6,711 bases of DNA, from positions 1-6,711 of the forward strand of contig JAKVCE010000124.1 of NCBI GenBank assembly GCA_022447405.1, given 5' to 3'. Positions 1 through 6,302 of the stretch are shown one piece after another (within the stretch, counting starts at the first letter, position 1; each line of letters starts with the position of its first letter). The position numbers were made by a program, and so were the translations under genes. The notes under the pieces were generated by a model, which was given only the letters and a program-made list of their open reading frames with translations, made no database searches and was not told where the DNA came from. The stretch comes from Planctomycetota bacterium. GTDB taxonomy: Bacteria; Planctomycetota; UBA1135; GCA-002686595.

Positions 1-213
1 GAACTCATTCCCCCAGTCAGCGTTGAGGAGCTGGACGCAGGCTGGGGCGTCTTGGCTCGCGACCGCGAGCGTGAGCTTCGTCCCTCAGCCGTTCCCGCAG
101 CCCTCCGGGGGCTCGCCCAGGTGGGATTCGATCCCGTGGCTCTTTAAGAGGGCCTTCACGCGGCGGACCTCGTCTGCCGCGCCTTGGAGGAGGGTCACAG
201 TGTCGTCGCTCAC
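1..213 (-). CDS. Candidate selenoprotein, DUF2007-like small protein (partial, in-frame UGA)
   Basis: Reading leftwards from a GTG at 213, the frame encodes 42 residues, meets TGA at 85-87, then stays open for 28 more codons to the window edge, so the C-terminus is unseen. Before the TGA is an N-terminal beta-alpha pattern (DTVTLLQGAADEVRRVKALL, then KSHGIESHLGE). After it comes a hydrophobic strand and helix (TKLTLAVASQDAPACVQLL). Together these look like one DUF2007 domain (putative signal-transducing protein, roughly 70-80 aa): a strand, a helix ending in a 'LLxxxGI' turn, a variable loop, a strand, then a helix with an acidic start. The TGA falls in the variable loop as C-G-N-G-[TGA], a possible Cys/Sec redox pair. 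A SECIS-like hairpin follows. The GTG start is preferred over an ATG at 324 because AGGA lies 7 nt upstream and the longer N-terminus is not domain-like and crosses an inverted repeat. Inference: UGA is read as selenocysteine. Alternatives are a pseudogene or a sequencing error. The cellular role is unknown. Confidence 0.6.
45..84 (-). promoter_or_regulatory. SECIS-like stem-loop directly after the in-frame UGA
   Basis: In the mRNA sense of the - strand, the 40 nt after UGA (85-87) can fold as follows. A lower stem GGG-A-CG / CGCCC (84-79 with 49-45, one bulged A) is followed by an internal loop with two possible pairs, then a perfect 6-bp upper stem GCUCGC/GCGAGC (70-65 with 60-55) closed by the tetraloop GGUC (64-61). 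The loop starts 20 nt after UGA. Known bacterial SECIS elements put the apical loop about 16-37 nt downstream, with G in the first loop positions. The E. coli fdhF element carries GGUC in its loop, at nearly the same distance. The pairing is seen by eye; SelB binding is inferred. Confidence 0.6.
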
Positions 214-220
214 AGCCTCA

Positions 221-224
221 TCCT
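221..224 (-). promoter_or_regulatory. Ribosome binding site for the GTG start at 213
   Basis: On the - strand AGGA is followed by 7 nt and then GTG AGC GAC GAC. This spacing supports the GTG as the start and rejects the longer in-frame ATG at 324, which has no comparable site. Confidence 0.45.
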
Positions 225-251
225 GCCCCAGATTCGCGGGGCTGGCCAGGG

Positions 252-307
252 GAAGGGAAGCCCTATTTAGGCGAGCCCAAGATCCTCGTGAAATAGGGGT
301 TCCGTTC
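252..307. repeat. Long imperfect inverted repeat / potential hairpin
   Basis: The arms pair outside-in as GAA/TTC (252-254 with 305-307), a G x G mismatch, GGAA/TTCC (256-259 with 300-303), another G x G mismatch, the perfect 8-bp CCCTATTT/AAATAGGG (261-268 with 291-298), a small internal loop, and CGAG/CTCG (272-275 with 285-288) around a 9-nt loop. This gives about 19 Watson-Crick pairs over 56 nt. It lies 39 nt upstream of the GTG at 213 and 166 nt upstream of nqrA. No T-run follows on either strand, so it is not a standard terminator. It could be a structured 5' leader, an operator for a dimeric regulator, or a copy of a dispersed repeat; the sequence alone does not decide. Confidence 0.55.
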
Positions 308-473
308 ATCGCCAGAATGGCCAAGAGCCACTAGAATCTCGGCCCTCTGAGCAGCGCACATCCGGATATCTCCGCACCCATTGCAGCCCCACGGATGCCC
401 CCGAGAGACCAAGGGGACGGCTGCAGCCTCGGAGAATCTTGACCAGAGAGACACCCGCGTCTTCACAGCCCAC

Positions 474-1814
474 ATGACCGCCACTCGTATCCAAAATGGA
501 CTCGATCTGCCGCTCCCCGGCGCGACCCCGAGTGGGGACGTCGTTGAGCGGCTGGGCGCCGCTGTGGTCGCGCTGATCCCTGATGACAGCCTGGGGATCA
601 AGACTCGCGCGCTGGTCGCGGAGGGAGACGCGGTCAAGGTGGGGACGCCGCTCTATTGCGATCGTCGAGACCCTGAGGTCCTCTACACCTCGCCCGCCGC
701 TGGCACGGTGAGATCGATCTCTCGAGGGGCTCGCAGGAAGGTCCTCTCAGTTCAAATTGAGGTCGCGGGCTTCGACGAGCACCACGAGCTCGCGGTCCCC
801 GAGCTCGAGGGCGCTGACGACAAGTCTGTGCGCGCGGTCCTCATGCAGTCCGGGCTCTGGGCGACGTTACGCCGGCGCCCCTTTGATCGTGTGGCGCGCT
901 CTGATGAGACCCCCGCTGCGATCTTTGTCTCCGCCGCGAGCACTCACCCTCACGCGCCAGCCCCTCTCGACCTCCTTGACGGTAGGCAGGAGGACTTCCG
1001 CGTCGGTCTGCGAGCGCTCAAGCTCCTTACGAAGGGGGAGGTCTTCGTCTGCACCAAGCCTGGTGAAGACTGGACGGGTCACCTCGTGGAGGGAGCCCAG
1101 CACCACACCTTCAGCGGGAAGCACCCCGCCGGGAACGTCGGCGTCCACATCCACAGCCTCTCACCGGTCGGTCCGACGCGCTTCGTCTGGCACGTGGGCC
1201 CTCAGGACGTGGCGGACATCGGCGCCCTGTTCAGGACGAAGCAGCTCAACACCACCCGCGTGGTCGGGGTCTCCGGCCCTGGGGCGCTGGAGGCGCTCTT
1301 GGTGCGCACGCGTCGCGGCGCCCGCGTGGAGGACGTCCTCCCCAGCTTCAGCGTCACGAAGCCCCGGGTCATCGTCGGCTCAGTCCTCGGCGGGAGAGAG
1401 GCCTCTGGTGAACAAGCCTTCCTCGGCCGCTACGCCGACCAGCTCTCCGTCCTTGAGGACGCCGTTGAGCGCAAGCTCCTCGCTTGGGTGCTCCCCTTCG
1501 CGGGTAAGCACAGCGTCTCCAACGTGATCCTCGACAAGTTCTTCAAGAAGGAGCTCGGCTTCGACACCGACTTGAACGGGAGCGAGCGGGCGATCGTCCC
1601 TACCGGCTCCTATGAGCGCGTCATGCCCATGGACATCATGGCGACCCAGCTCATCAAGGCGCTGGCCAGCGGCGACCTGGAGATGGCAGAGAAGCTCGGC
1701 GTCTTGGAGCTCGCTGAGGAGGACATCGCGCTCTGCGAATATGTCTGCCCCTCCAAGATGAACATCACGGGGCTCTTGCGTGAGATGCTCACGCGCATCG
1801 AGGTGGAGGGTTAG
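474..1814 (+). CDS. nqrA: Na+-translocating NADH:quinone oxidoreductase subunit A
   Basis: NqrA is the soluble cytoplasmic subunit of Na+-NQR; it carries no redox cofactor of its own and associates with NqrB near the quinone site. The product is 446 aa, the usual family length. Recognisable blocks run in order: N-terminal 'IQNGLDLPLPG' (6-16), a lipoyl-like segment with 'SPAAGTV' (73-79), 'SGLWATLRRRPFDRV' (126-140), 'HIHSLSPVGP' and 'VWHVGPQDVADIG' (225-250), 'GSYERVMPMDI' (378-388), and a C-terminal 'ALCEYVCPSKMNITGLLRE' with two conserved cysteines (421, 425). The ATG at 474 is chosen because family members begin just before this first block. An in-frame ATG at 381 would add 31 unrelated residues. 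The Shine-Dalgarno sequence before 474 is poor, unlike every later gene. The gene opens the operon, and its stop lies 2 nt before nqrB. Confidence 0.97.
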   Translation: MTATRIQNGLDLPLPGATPSGDVVERLGAAVVALIPDDSLGIKTRALVAEGDAVKVGTPLYCDRRDPEVLYTSPAAGTVRSISRGARRKVLSVQIEVAGFDEHHELAVPELEGADDKSVRAVLMQSGLWATLRRRPFDRVARSDETPAAIFVSAASTHPHAPAPLDLLDGRQEDFRVGLRALKLLTKGEVFVCTKPGEDWTGHLVEGAQHHTFSGKHPAGNVGVHIHSLSPVGPTRFVWHVGPQDVADIGALFRTKQLNTTRVVGVSGPGALEALLVRTRRGARVEDVLPSFSVTKPRVIVGSVLGGREASGEQAFLGRYADQLSVLEDAVERKLLAWVLPFAGKHSVSNVILDKFFKKELGFDTDLNGSERAIVPTGSYERVMPMDIMATQLIKALASGDLEMAEKLGVLELAEEDIALCEYVCPSKMNITGLLREMLTRIEVEG

Positions 1815-1816
1815 AG

Positions 1817-3019
1817 ATGGCTCCCCTCCGCAATCTCCTCGACAAGGTCGCGCCCCTCTTTGAGGAGGGTGGCAAGTGGGAGAAGCTCTACCCCCTCTAT
1901 GAGGCGGCTGACAGTTTCCTCTACACGCCGGGCAAGCGCACCGAAGGCGCGGTCCACGTCCGGGATGGGATGGACATCAAGCGCTTGATGGTGACGGTCG
2001 TGATCGCGCTCATGCCGTGCACGATCTGGGCGATGATCAATACGGGCTGGCAGCAGATGTTGGCGGACCCCGCTCACGCCGAGGCGGTCTCCCTAGGCCT
2101 CAAGAGCTCCTGGATGACCGCGCTGAGTCTCGGCGCCTGGGCCTTCCTGCCGGTCTATGCGGTCACCATCGCCGTGGGCGGCGCGCTCGAGGGCGTCTTC
2201 GCTACGGTCCGAAAGCACGAGATCAACGAGGGCTTCCTCGTGACCAGCATGCTCTTCCCGCTGACCCTCCCGCCGGATCTCCCGCTCTGGATGGTCGGCG
2301 TCGGGATCGCCTTCGGGGTGGTGATCGGCAAGGAGATCTTCGGCGGGACAGGGATGAACGTCCTCAACCCGGCGCTCACTGGCCGCATCTTCCTCTTCTT
2401 CGCCTACCCCTCCTACATGTCGGGCAGCGTCTGGCGGATCCTCCCCGCGGAGGGCGCTGTCGACGGAGTGACGGGCGCCACAGCCTTGGGAGATCTGGTC
2501 GGGCACGGCGACGTGTCTCAGCTCGGCTACACCTGGGCTGACTACTTCTACGGCCTGGTCCCCGGCTCGATGGGGGAGACCTCAGCCCTCTGTTGCCTCC
2601 TCGGCGCGGCCTTCCTCATCTTCACGAAGGTCGGGAGCTGGCGGATCATGCTCTCGAGCCTCCTCGGCCTGTGCGGCATGACGCTCCTCTTGAACGCGCT
2701 CTCCGGTAGCGGCTCCACAGAGGCGATCCGGGGCTACCTCGCGATAGGGCCTGAGTGGCACTTCGTCCTCGGCGGCTTCGCCTTCGGCGCGGTCTTTATG
2801 GCCACAGACCCGGTCTCTGCAGCGCAGACGGACACGGGGCGCTGGATCTACGGCGCGCTCATCGGCGCGCTGACCCCCCTCGTCCGCGTCATCAACCCCG
2901 CGTACCCTGAGGGCGTGATGTTGGCGATCATCTTCATGAACGTCTTCGCACCGACGATCGACTACTACGTGGTCAAGTCCAACATCAAACGGAGGGAGGC
3001 GCGCCTTGGAGTTCAGTAA
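1817..3019 (+). CDS. nqrB: Na+-translocating NADH:quinone oxidoreductase subunit B
   Basis: NqrB is the large integral membrane subunit. It carries a covalently bound FMN and riboflavin, hosts quinone reduction and is implicated in Na+ passage. The product is 400 aa with a hydrophilic N-terminus (about 1-55) and many hydrophobic helices afterwards, about ten by eye. Diagnostic stretches are 'VRKHEINEGFLVTS' (131-144), 'GKEIFGGTGMNVLNPALTGR' (171-190), and the flavinylation motif DGVTGAT (216-222). That motif matches the ApbE target pattern Dgx(s/t)gAT exactly, so Thr222 is the predicted FMN attachment site. 'FMATDPVSA' and 'NPAYPEG' near the C-terminus are also family blocks. The ATG is preceded by GGAGG (1805-1809) with 7-nt spacing. 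Its 3' end overlaps nqrC by 14 nt. RnfD is the related alternative, but the N-terminal domain and neighbours say NqrB. Confidence 0.97.
   Translation: MAPLRNLLDKVAPLFEEGGKWEKLYPLYEAADSFLYTPGKRTEGAVHVRDGMDIKRLMVTVVIALMPCTIWAMINTGWQQMLADPAHAEAVSLGLKSSWMTALSLGAWAFLPVYAVTIAVGGALEGVFATVRKHEINEGFLVTSMLFPLTLPPDLPLWMVGVGIAFGVVIGKEIFGGTGMNVLNPALTGRIFLFFAYPSYMSGSVWRILPAEGAVDGVTGATALGDLVGHGDVSQLGYTWADYFYGLVPGSMGETSALCCLLGAAFLIFTKVGSWRIMLSSLLGLCGMTLLLNALSGSGSTEAIRGYLAIGPEWHFVLGGFAFGAVFMATDPVSAAQTDTGRWIYGALIGALTPLVRVINPAYPEGVMLAIIFMNVFAPTIDYYVVKSNIKRREARLGVQ
2991..2999 (+). promoter_or_regulatory. Ribosome binding site fixing the TTG start of nqrC
   Basis: GGAGGGAGG lies inside the end of nqrB and ends 6 nt before the TTG at 3006. 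It is among the strongest Shine-Dalgarno sequences in the operon. No ATG or GTG is available close by that would keep the whole N-terminal membrane anchor, so the TTG is the likely start. Confidence 0.7.
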
Positions 3020-3782
3020 CAAGTACATCTTCTGCTTCTCGCTCCTGCTCTGCCTCGTCTGCTCGCTGGCGGTCGCCTCTGTGCACGATGAATTGAAAGA
3101 CAGGCAGGTGAAGAACGCGCAGCAGGACCAGCAGTCTCAAGTGCTGCAGGCAGCAGGCATCCTCTCCCCCGATGAGAAGCTCACGAGTGAGGAGATCGAG
3201 GAGTACTTCACGAAGATCAAAGCGCTGCTCGTCTCACGTGAGACCGGTGAGAGCGAGGTGGTCAAGATCACGAGCGAGGAGTTCAAGCAGGACCCTCGCA
3301 GCGTCGCGAAGACCGCCGACGGTGGCGTCGATGCTCCAGAGAAGGAGGCTAAGGCGACGGGCGTCAGGCGCATCGCGAACAAGCTCCGCGTCTTTGAAGT
3401 CAACGTCCCGGGCCACGAGTGCCTGGTCCTTGAGATCTCGGGCAACGGGCTCTGGTCCACGCTGCTCGGATACATCGCGCTCTCCCCTGACACGAGAGAG
3501 GTGCGAGGGATCACCTACTACTCTCACAAAGAGACGCCTGGGCTAGGTGGCGAGGTCGACAACCCCAAGTGGAAGGCCCAGTGGAAGGACAAGCGGGCCC
3601 TAGGTGAGGATGGCGAGGTCCTCGTTGAGGTGGTCAAGGGAGTCGCGACGGACGCTGAGCGAGAGATCGATGGCCTAGCCGGTGCTACCATCACCAGTCG
3701 CGGCGTCGACAGCATGCTCAAGCTCTGGTTGGGTGATCATGGGTATGGGCCCTTCCTGAAGACCAAGCGAGGTGCGCTCTGA
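3006..3782 (+). CDS. nqrC: Na+-translocating NADH:quinone oxidoreductase subunit C
   Basis: NqrC carries a covalently linked FMN in a large domain on the periplasmic side, anchored by one N-terminal helix, and relays electrons between the NqrD/E iron centre and NqrB. The product is 258 aa, normal for the family. The anchor is at about residues 7-25 ('YIFCFSLLLCLVCSLAVAS'), followed by a charged linker and an FMN-binding domain with 'GNGLWSTLLGYIAL' (147-160) and 'HKETPGLGGEV' (174-184). The flavinylation motif is DGLAGATITS (222-231), making Thr228 the predicted FMN-linked residue. Its fourth position is Ala where Ser/Thr is usual. Translation starts at TTG, inside the end of nqrB, with a strong ribosome site; the 14-nt overlap suggests translational coupling. 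The stop codon overlaps the ATG of nqrD (TGATG). Confidence 0.95.
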   Translation: MEFSNKYIFCFSLLLCLVCSLAVASVHDELKDRQVKNAQQDQQSQVLQAAGILSPDEKLTSEEIEEYFTKIKALLVSRETGESEVVKITSEEFKQDPRSVAKTADGGVDAPEKEAKATGVRRIANKLRVFEVNVPGHECLVLEISGNGLWSTLLGYIALSPDTREVRGITYYSHKETPGLGGEVDNPKWKAQWKDKRALGEDGEVLVEVVKGVATDAEREIDGLAGATITSRGVDSMLKLWLGDHGYGPFLKTKRGAL

Positions 3783-4405
3783 TGGACAAAGCAACGAAGA
3801 AGGTCCTCGTAGACCCCCTGCATGTTCAGAACCCCATCACCCTGCAGGTCTTGGGGATCTGCTCCGCGCTGGCGGTGACGACCAAGGTGGAGACCGCGCT
3901 GGTGATGAGCGCCGCGCTCACCTTTGTCCTCGTGCTCTCCAACGTCTCCATCTCCCTCCTGCGAAACAAGATCCCTGGAAGCGTCAGGATCATCACGCAG
4001 CTCTCGATCATCGCCTCGCTGGTCGTCGTCGCAGATCAGCTGCTGCAAGCCTTCCTCTTCGACGTGGCCAAGGAGATCTCGGTCTTCGTCACCCTGATCA
4101 TCACGAACTGCATCGTGATGGGGCGCGCTGAGGCCTTCGCCATGCAGAACCCGCCGGGCAAGTCTGCCCTCGACGGCCTCTCGAACTCCCTCGGCTACTC
4201 CTGGGTGCTGATCGCGGTCGGGCTCTTCCGTGAGCTCCTCGGCTCAGGGAAGATCCTCAACTACACGGTCTTCGAAGCCAGCGCGGACGGCGGCTGGTAT
4301 GTCTCCAACGGGCTGATGGTTCTCTCACCGAGCGCCTTCTTCCTGATCGGGCTGATCATCTGGGTGCAGCGCGCCTTGTCCCCTGAGATGAACGAGGAGG
4401 ACTGA
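3782..4405 (+). CDS. nqrD: Na+-translocating NADH:quinone oxidoreductase subunit D
   Basis: NqrD is a small, highly hydrophobic membrane subunit which, with NqrE, holds an iron centre in the membrane between the cytoplasmic NqrF and the periplasmic NqrC. The product is 207 aa with about six membrane helices. Signature stretches are 'NPITLQVLGICSALAVTTKVET' in part (17-38), with Cys27, and 'ITNCIVMGRAEAFAMQNPPG' (107-126), with Cys110. These are the two conserved cysteines that coordinate iron with the pair from NqrE. 'LIAVGLFRELLGSGKI' follows near the third quarter. The ATG shares one base with the nqrC stop, and GAGG lies 9 nt upstream. The paralogous alternative, RnfE, is unlikely given NqrA and NqrF in the same operon. 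Confidence 0.96.
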   Translation: MDKATKKVLVDPLHVQNPITLQVLGICSALAVTTKVETALVMSAALTFVLVLSNVSISLLRNKIPGSVRIITQLSIIASLVVVADQLLQAFLFDVAKEISVFVTLIITNCIVMGRAEAFAMQNPPGKSALDGLSNSLGYSWVLIAVGLFRELLGSGKILNYTVFEASADGGWYVSNGLMVLSPSAFFLIGLIIWVQRALSPEMNEED

Positions 4406-4407
4406 CC

Positions 4408-5022
4408 ATGGAGCTCATCAACCTCGCGCTCAAGTCGATCTTCGTCGAGAACATGGCGCTGGCCTTCTTCCTCGGCATGTGCTCCTTCCTCGCGGTCTCC
4501 AAGAAGGTGGAGACGGCGATGGGGCTCGGGCTCGCGGTCATCTTCGTGCTCACGATCACCTGCCCGATCAACAACGCCGTCTACATCTACCTGCTCAAGC
4601 CTGGGGCTATGACCTGGGTGGGGGTCGAAGGCGCTGAGAGCGTGGACCTCTCCTTCCTCGGGGCGATCGCGTACATCGGGACCATCGCTGCGACGGTGCA
4701 GATCGTCGAGATGGCGATCGACAAGTACTCGCCGAAGCTCTACTCAGCGCTCGGGGTCTTCCTCCCGCTGATCGCTGTGAACTGCGCCATCCTCGGCGCG
4801 TCCGCCTTCGCGGTGCAGCGTGAGTACACCTTGGCGGAGTCCACCGTCTATGGGGTGGGCTCTGGGATCGGCTGGTGGATGGCGATCGTCGCCTTGGCCG
4901 CCATCCGAGAGCGCCTGAAGTACTCCAACGTCCCGCCGGCCCTCAGGGGGCTCGGGATCACCTTCATCATCACGGGCCTCATGGCGCTCGGCTTCCAGAT
5001 CTTCGGAGGGATCCAGCTGTGA
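4408..5022 (+). CDS. nqrE: Na+-translocating NADH:quinone oxidoreductase subunit E
   Basis: NqrE is the inverted-topology partner of NqrD and supplies the other half of the membrane iron site. The product is 204 aa, with about six hydrophobic helices. Key blocks are 'ENMALAFFLGMCSFLAVSKK' (14-33), with Cys25, 'VQIVEMAIDKYSPKLYSALG' (97-116), and 'LIAVNCAILGASAFAVQRE' (121-139), with Cys126. Both cysteines expected for iron ligation are therefore present. 'ALAAIRERLKYSNVP' and 'GLGITFIITGLMALGF' form the C-terminal part. The ATG lies 2 nt after the nqrD stop and is preceded by AGGAGG with 7-nt spacing, a very good site. Its stop overlaps the GTG start of nqrF (GTGA). RnfA is the related family, excluded by context. 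Confidence 0.96.
   Translation: MELINLALKSIFVENMALAFFLGMCSFLAVSKKVETAMGLGLAVIFVLTITCPINNAVYIYLLKPGAMTWVGVEGAESVDLSFLGAIAYIGTIAATVQIVEMAIDKYSPKLYSALGVFLPLIAVNCAILGASAFAVQREYTLAESTVYGVGSGIGWWMAIVALAAIRERLKYSNVPPALRGLGITFIITGLMALGFQIFGGIQL
5005..5010 (+). promoter_or_regulatory. Ribosome binding site fixing the GTG start of nqrF
   Basis: GGAGGG lies near the end of nqrE, 8 nt before the GTG at 5019 that overlaps the nqrE stop. It selects the GTG over an upstream ATG at 4875 and over the internal ATG at 5085. Confidence 0.7.
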
Positions 5023-6293
5023 TCTCGCTGGTGCTCCTACAGGCTGAGACCACGTCGGATCCGACGGTCCTCCTCAGTGTCGGCATGTTCACCGGCGTGA
5101 TCCTCGCGATGGTGATGGTCTTGCTGCTCGCGAAGTCGAAGCTCGTCTCCAGCGGGAAGGTGAAGGTCGTCATCAACGGTGACGAAGAGGCTGCGATCGA
5201 GGTCAACCGCGGCGGGAGCCTCCTCGCCACGCTGGCAGACCAGAAGCTCTTCGTGCCCTCCGCCTGCGGCGGCGGCGGGACCTGCGCCCAGTGCCTCGTC
5301 CACGTCGACGAGGGCGGGGGCGAGCTCCTCCCGACCGAGGAGGGGCACATCAACCGCGGGATGGCCAAGGAGGGGTGTCGCCTCGCCTGCCAGCTCAAGG
5401 TCAAGGACGACCTCAAGATCCGCGTGCCCGAGTCTGTCTTCAGCGTGAAGAAGTGGGAGTGCGAGGTGGTCTCCAATGACAACGTCGCGACCTTCATCAA
5501 GGAGTTCGTCGTCCGCTTGCCCGAGGGCGAGAAGATCGACTTCACCTCCGGCGACTACATCCAGATTGAGATCCCTCCCTACGAGTGCTCTTACAAGGGT
5601 TACGCGGTGCAGGAGGAGTACCGCGAGGACTGGGATCGCTTCGATCTGTGGCGCTACCAAGCGATGAATGACGAGACGATCGAGCGCGCCTACTCCATGG
5701 CGAACTACCCGGCGGAGGGGGAAGACCTCGTCATGTTGAACGTACGCATCGCGTCGCCGCCGCCGCGGGCTCCGGAGGGGACCCCGCCCGGCAAGGGCTC
5801 GAGCTATATCTTCGACAGGAAGCCTGGGGACAAGGTCGTCGTGAGCGGCCCCTTCGGCGAGTTCCATGTCAACGAGGAGTCCGAGGCAGAGATGGTCTTC
5901 ATCGGCGGAGGCGCCGGGATGGCGCCGCTGCGGAGCCACATCATGCGCAAGTTCAAGACGGACAAGACGGCGCGCAAGGTCTCCTATTGGTACGGGGCGC
6001 GCAGCCTGCGTGAGATGTTCTACACCGAGGACTTCGACAAGCTCGCAGAGGAGTTTGCGAACTTTGAGTGGCACGTGGCCCTCTCCGAGCCTCAGCCCGA
6101 AGACAATTGGACTGGCTATACGGGCTTTATCCACCAGGTCGCGCTGGATAACTACCTCACAGATCACCCCGCCCCTGAGGAGTGCGAGTACTACCTCTGT
6201 GGTCCGCCGATGATGAACTCCGCGGTCCTCAAGATGCTCGATGACCTCGGCGTCGACCCCGAGAACATCCGCTTGGATGACTTCGGCGGCTGA
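5019..6293 (+). CDS. nqrF: Na+-translocating NADH:quinone oxidoreductase subunit F (NADH dehydrogenase subunit)
   Basis: NqrF oxidises NADH with FAD and passes electrons through a [2Fe-2S] centre into the membrane part. From the GTG the product is 424 aa, slightly longer than the Vibrio protein (about 408). The order is: one N-terminal helix (about 17-38), then a ferredoxin domain with 'CGGGGTCAQC' (Cys83, 89, 92) and 'CRLAC' (ligand Cys124). Next comes a flavodoxin-reductase-type FAD domain with 'RAYSMANYP' (223-231) and 'GKGSSYIFD' (258-266). The NADH domain follows, with 'FIGGGAGMAPLRSH' (294-307) and 'CGPPMMN' (394-400), ending in the family tail 'LDDFGG'. All expected cofactor residues are present. 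Starting at the upstream ATG (4875) would add 48 arginine/histidine-rich residues that are nqrE read in another frame. The GTGA overlap with nqrE implies coupled translation. Confidence 0.97.
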   Translation: MISLVLLQAETTSDPTVLLSVGMFTGVILAMVMVLLLAKSKLVSSGKVKVVINGDEEAAIEVNRGGSLLATLADQKLFVPSACGGGGTCAQCLVHVDEGGGELLPTEEGHINRGMAKEGCRLACQLKVKDDLKIRVPESVFSVKKWECEVVSNDNVATFIKEFVVRLPEGEKIDFTSGDYIQIEIPPYECSYKGYAVQEEYREDWDRFDLWRYQAMNDETIERAYSMANYPAEGEDLVMLNVRIASPPPRAPEGTPPGKGSSYIFDRKPGDKVVVSGPFGEFHVNEESEAEMVFIGGGAGMAPLRSHIMRKFKTDKTARKVSYWYGARSLREMFYTEDFDKLAEEFANFEWHVALSEPQPEDNWTGYTGFIHQVALDNYLTDHPAPEECEYYLCGPPMMNSAVLKMLDDLGVDPENIRLDDFGG

Positions 6294-6302
6294 GGGGGAT
6301 GC

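Larger units (their letters stand above)
214..473. other. Divergent intergenic region between the DUF2007-like gene and nqrA
   Basis: About 260 nt separate the two divergent start codons, so the promoters of both units should lie here. I found no convincing -35/-10 pair for a housekeeping sigma factor on either strand. No tRNA-like or credible protein-coding content is visible; the open frames crossing it have no recognisable composition. It contains a long imperfect inverted repeat (252-307) on the left and a G/C-rich nqrA leader on the right. The leader carries a 10-bp perfect palindrome GGCTGCAGCC (419-428). Confidence 0.5.

Noticed and set aside
85..87. Stop codon as the true end of a short protein starting at 324
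   Set aside because: The product would lack the second half of the domain that plainly continues in frame after the TGA, and its first 37 residues, including the inverted-repeat region, show no family resemblance.
252..307. Intrinsic transcription terminator
   Set aside because: There is no T-run after the stem on either strand, and the element lies between divergent starts, where no transcript is expected to end.
23..334. Open frame of 103 codons on the + strand at the left end
   Set aside because: It is antisense to the DUF2007-like frame, has a low-complexity Ser/Arg/Pro composition, no ribosome site and no recognisable domain.
439..467. Sigma-70 type promoter (TTGACC plus a -10 at 17 nt spacing)
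   Set aside because: The -10 position reads TTCACA, a poor match, and transcription would begin almost at or after the nqrA ATG.
381..473. Longer N-terminus for NqrA from the ATG at 381
   Set aside because: The extra 31 residues have no family counterpart; NqrA proteins begin just before the 'GLDLPL' block.
263..637. Open frame of 124 codons on the - strand
   Set aside because: More than a third of it is antisense to the well-supported start of nqrA. Its composition (Ser/Arg/Ala-rich) is typical of shadow frames in GC-rich DNA.
4875..5018. Longer N-terminus for NqrF from the ATG at 4875
   Set aside because: This stretch is nqrE read in another frame (Arg/His-rich). The GTG at 5019 has a good ribosome site and gives the expected N-terminal helix.
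474..6293. Rnf complex instead of Na+-NQR
   Set aside because: NqrA and an NqrF with fused 2Fe-2S, FAD and NADH domains are present, and the RnfB and RnfC multi-cluster ferredoxin proteins are absent.
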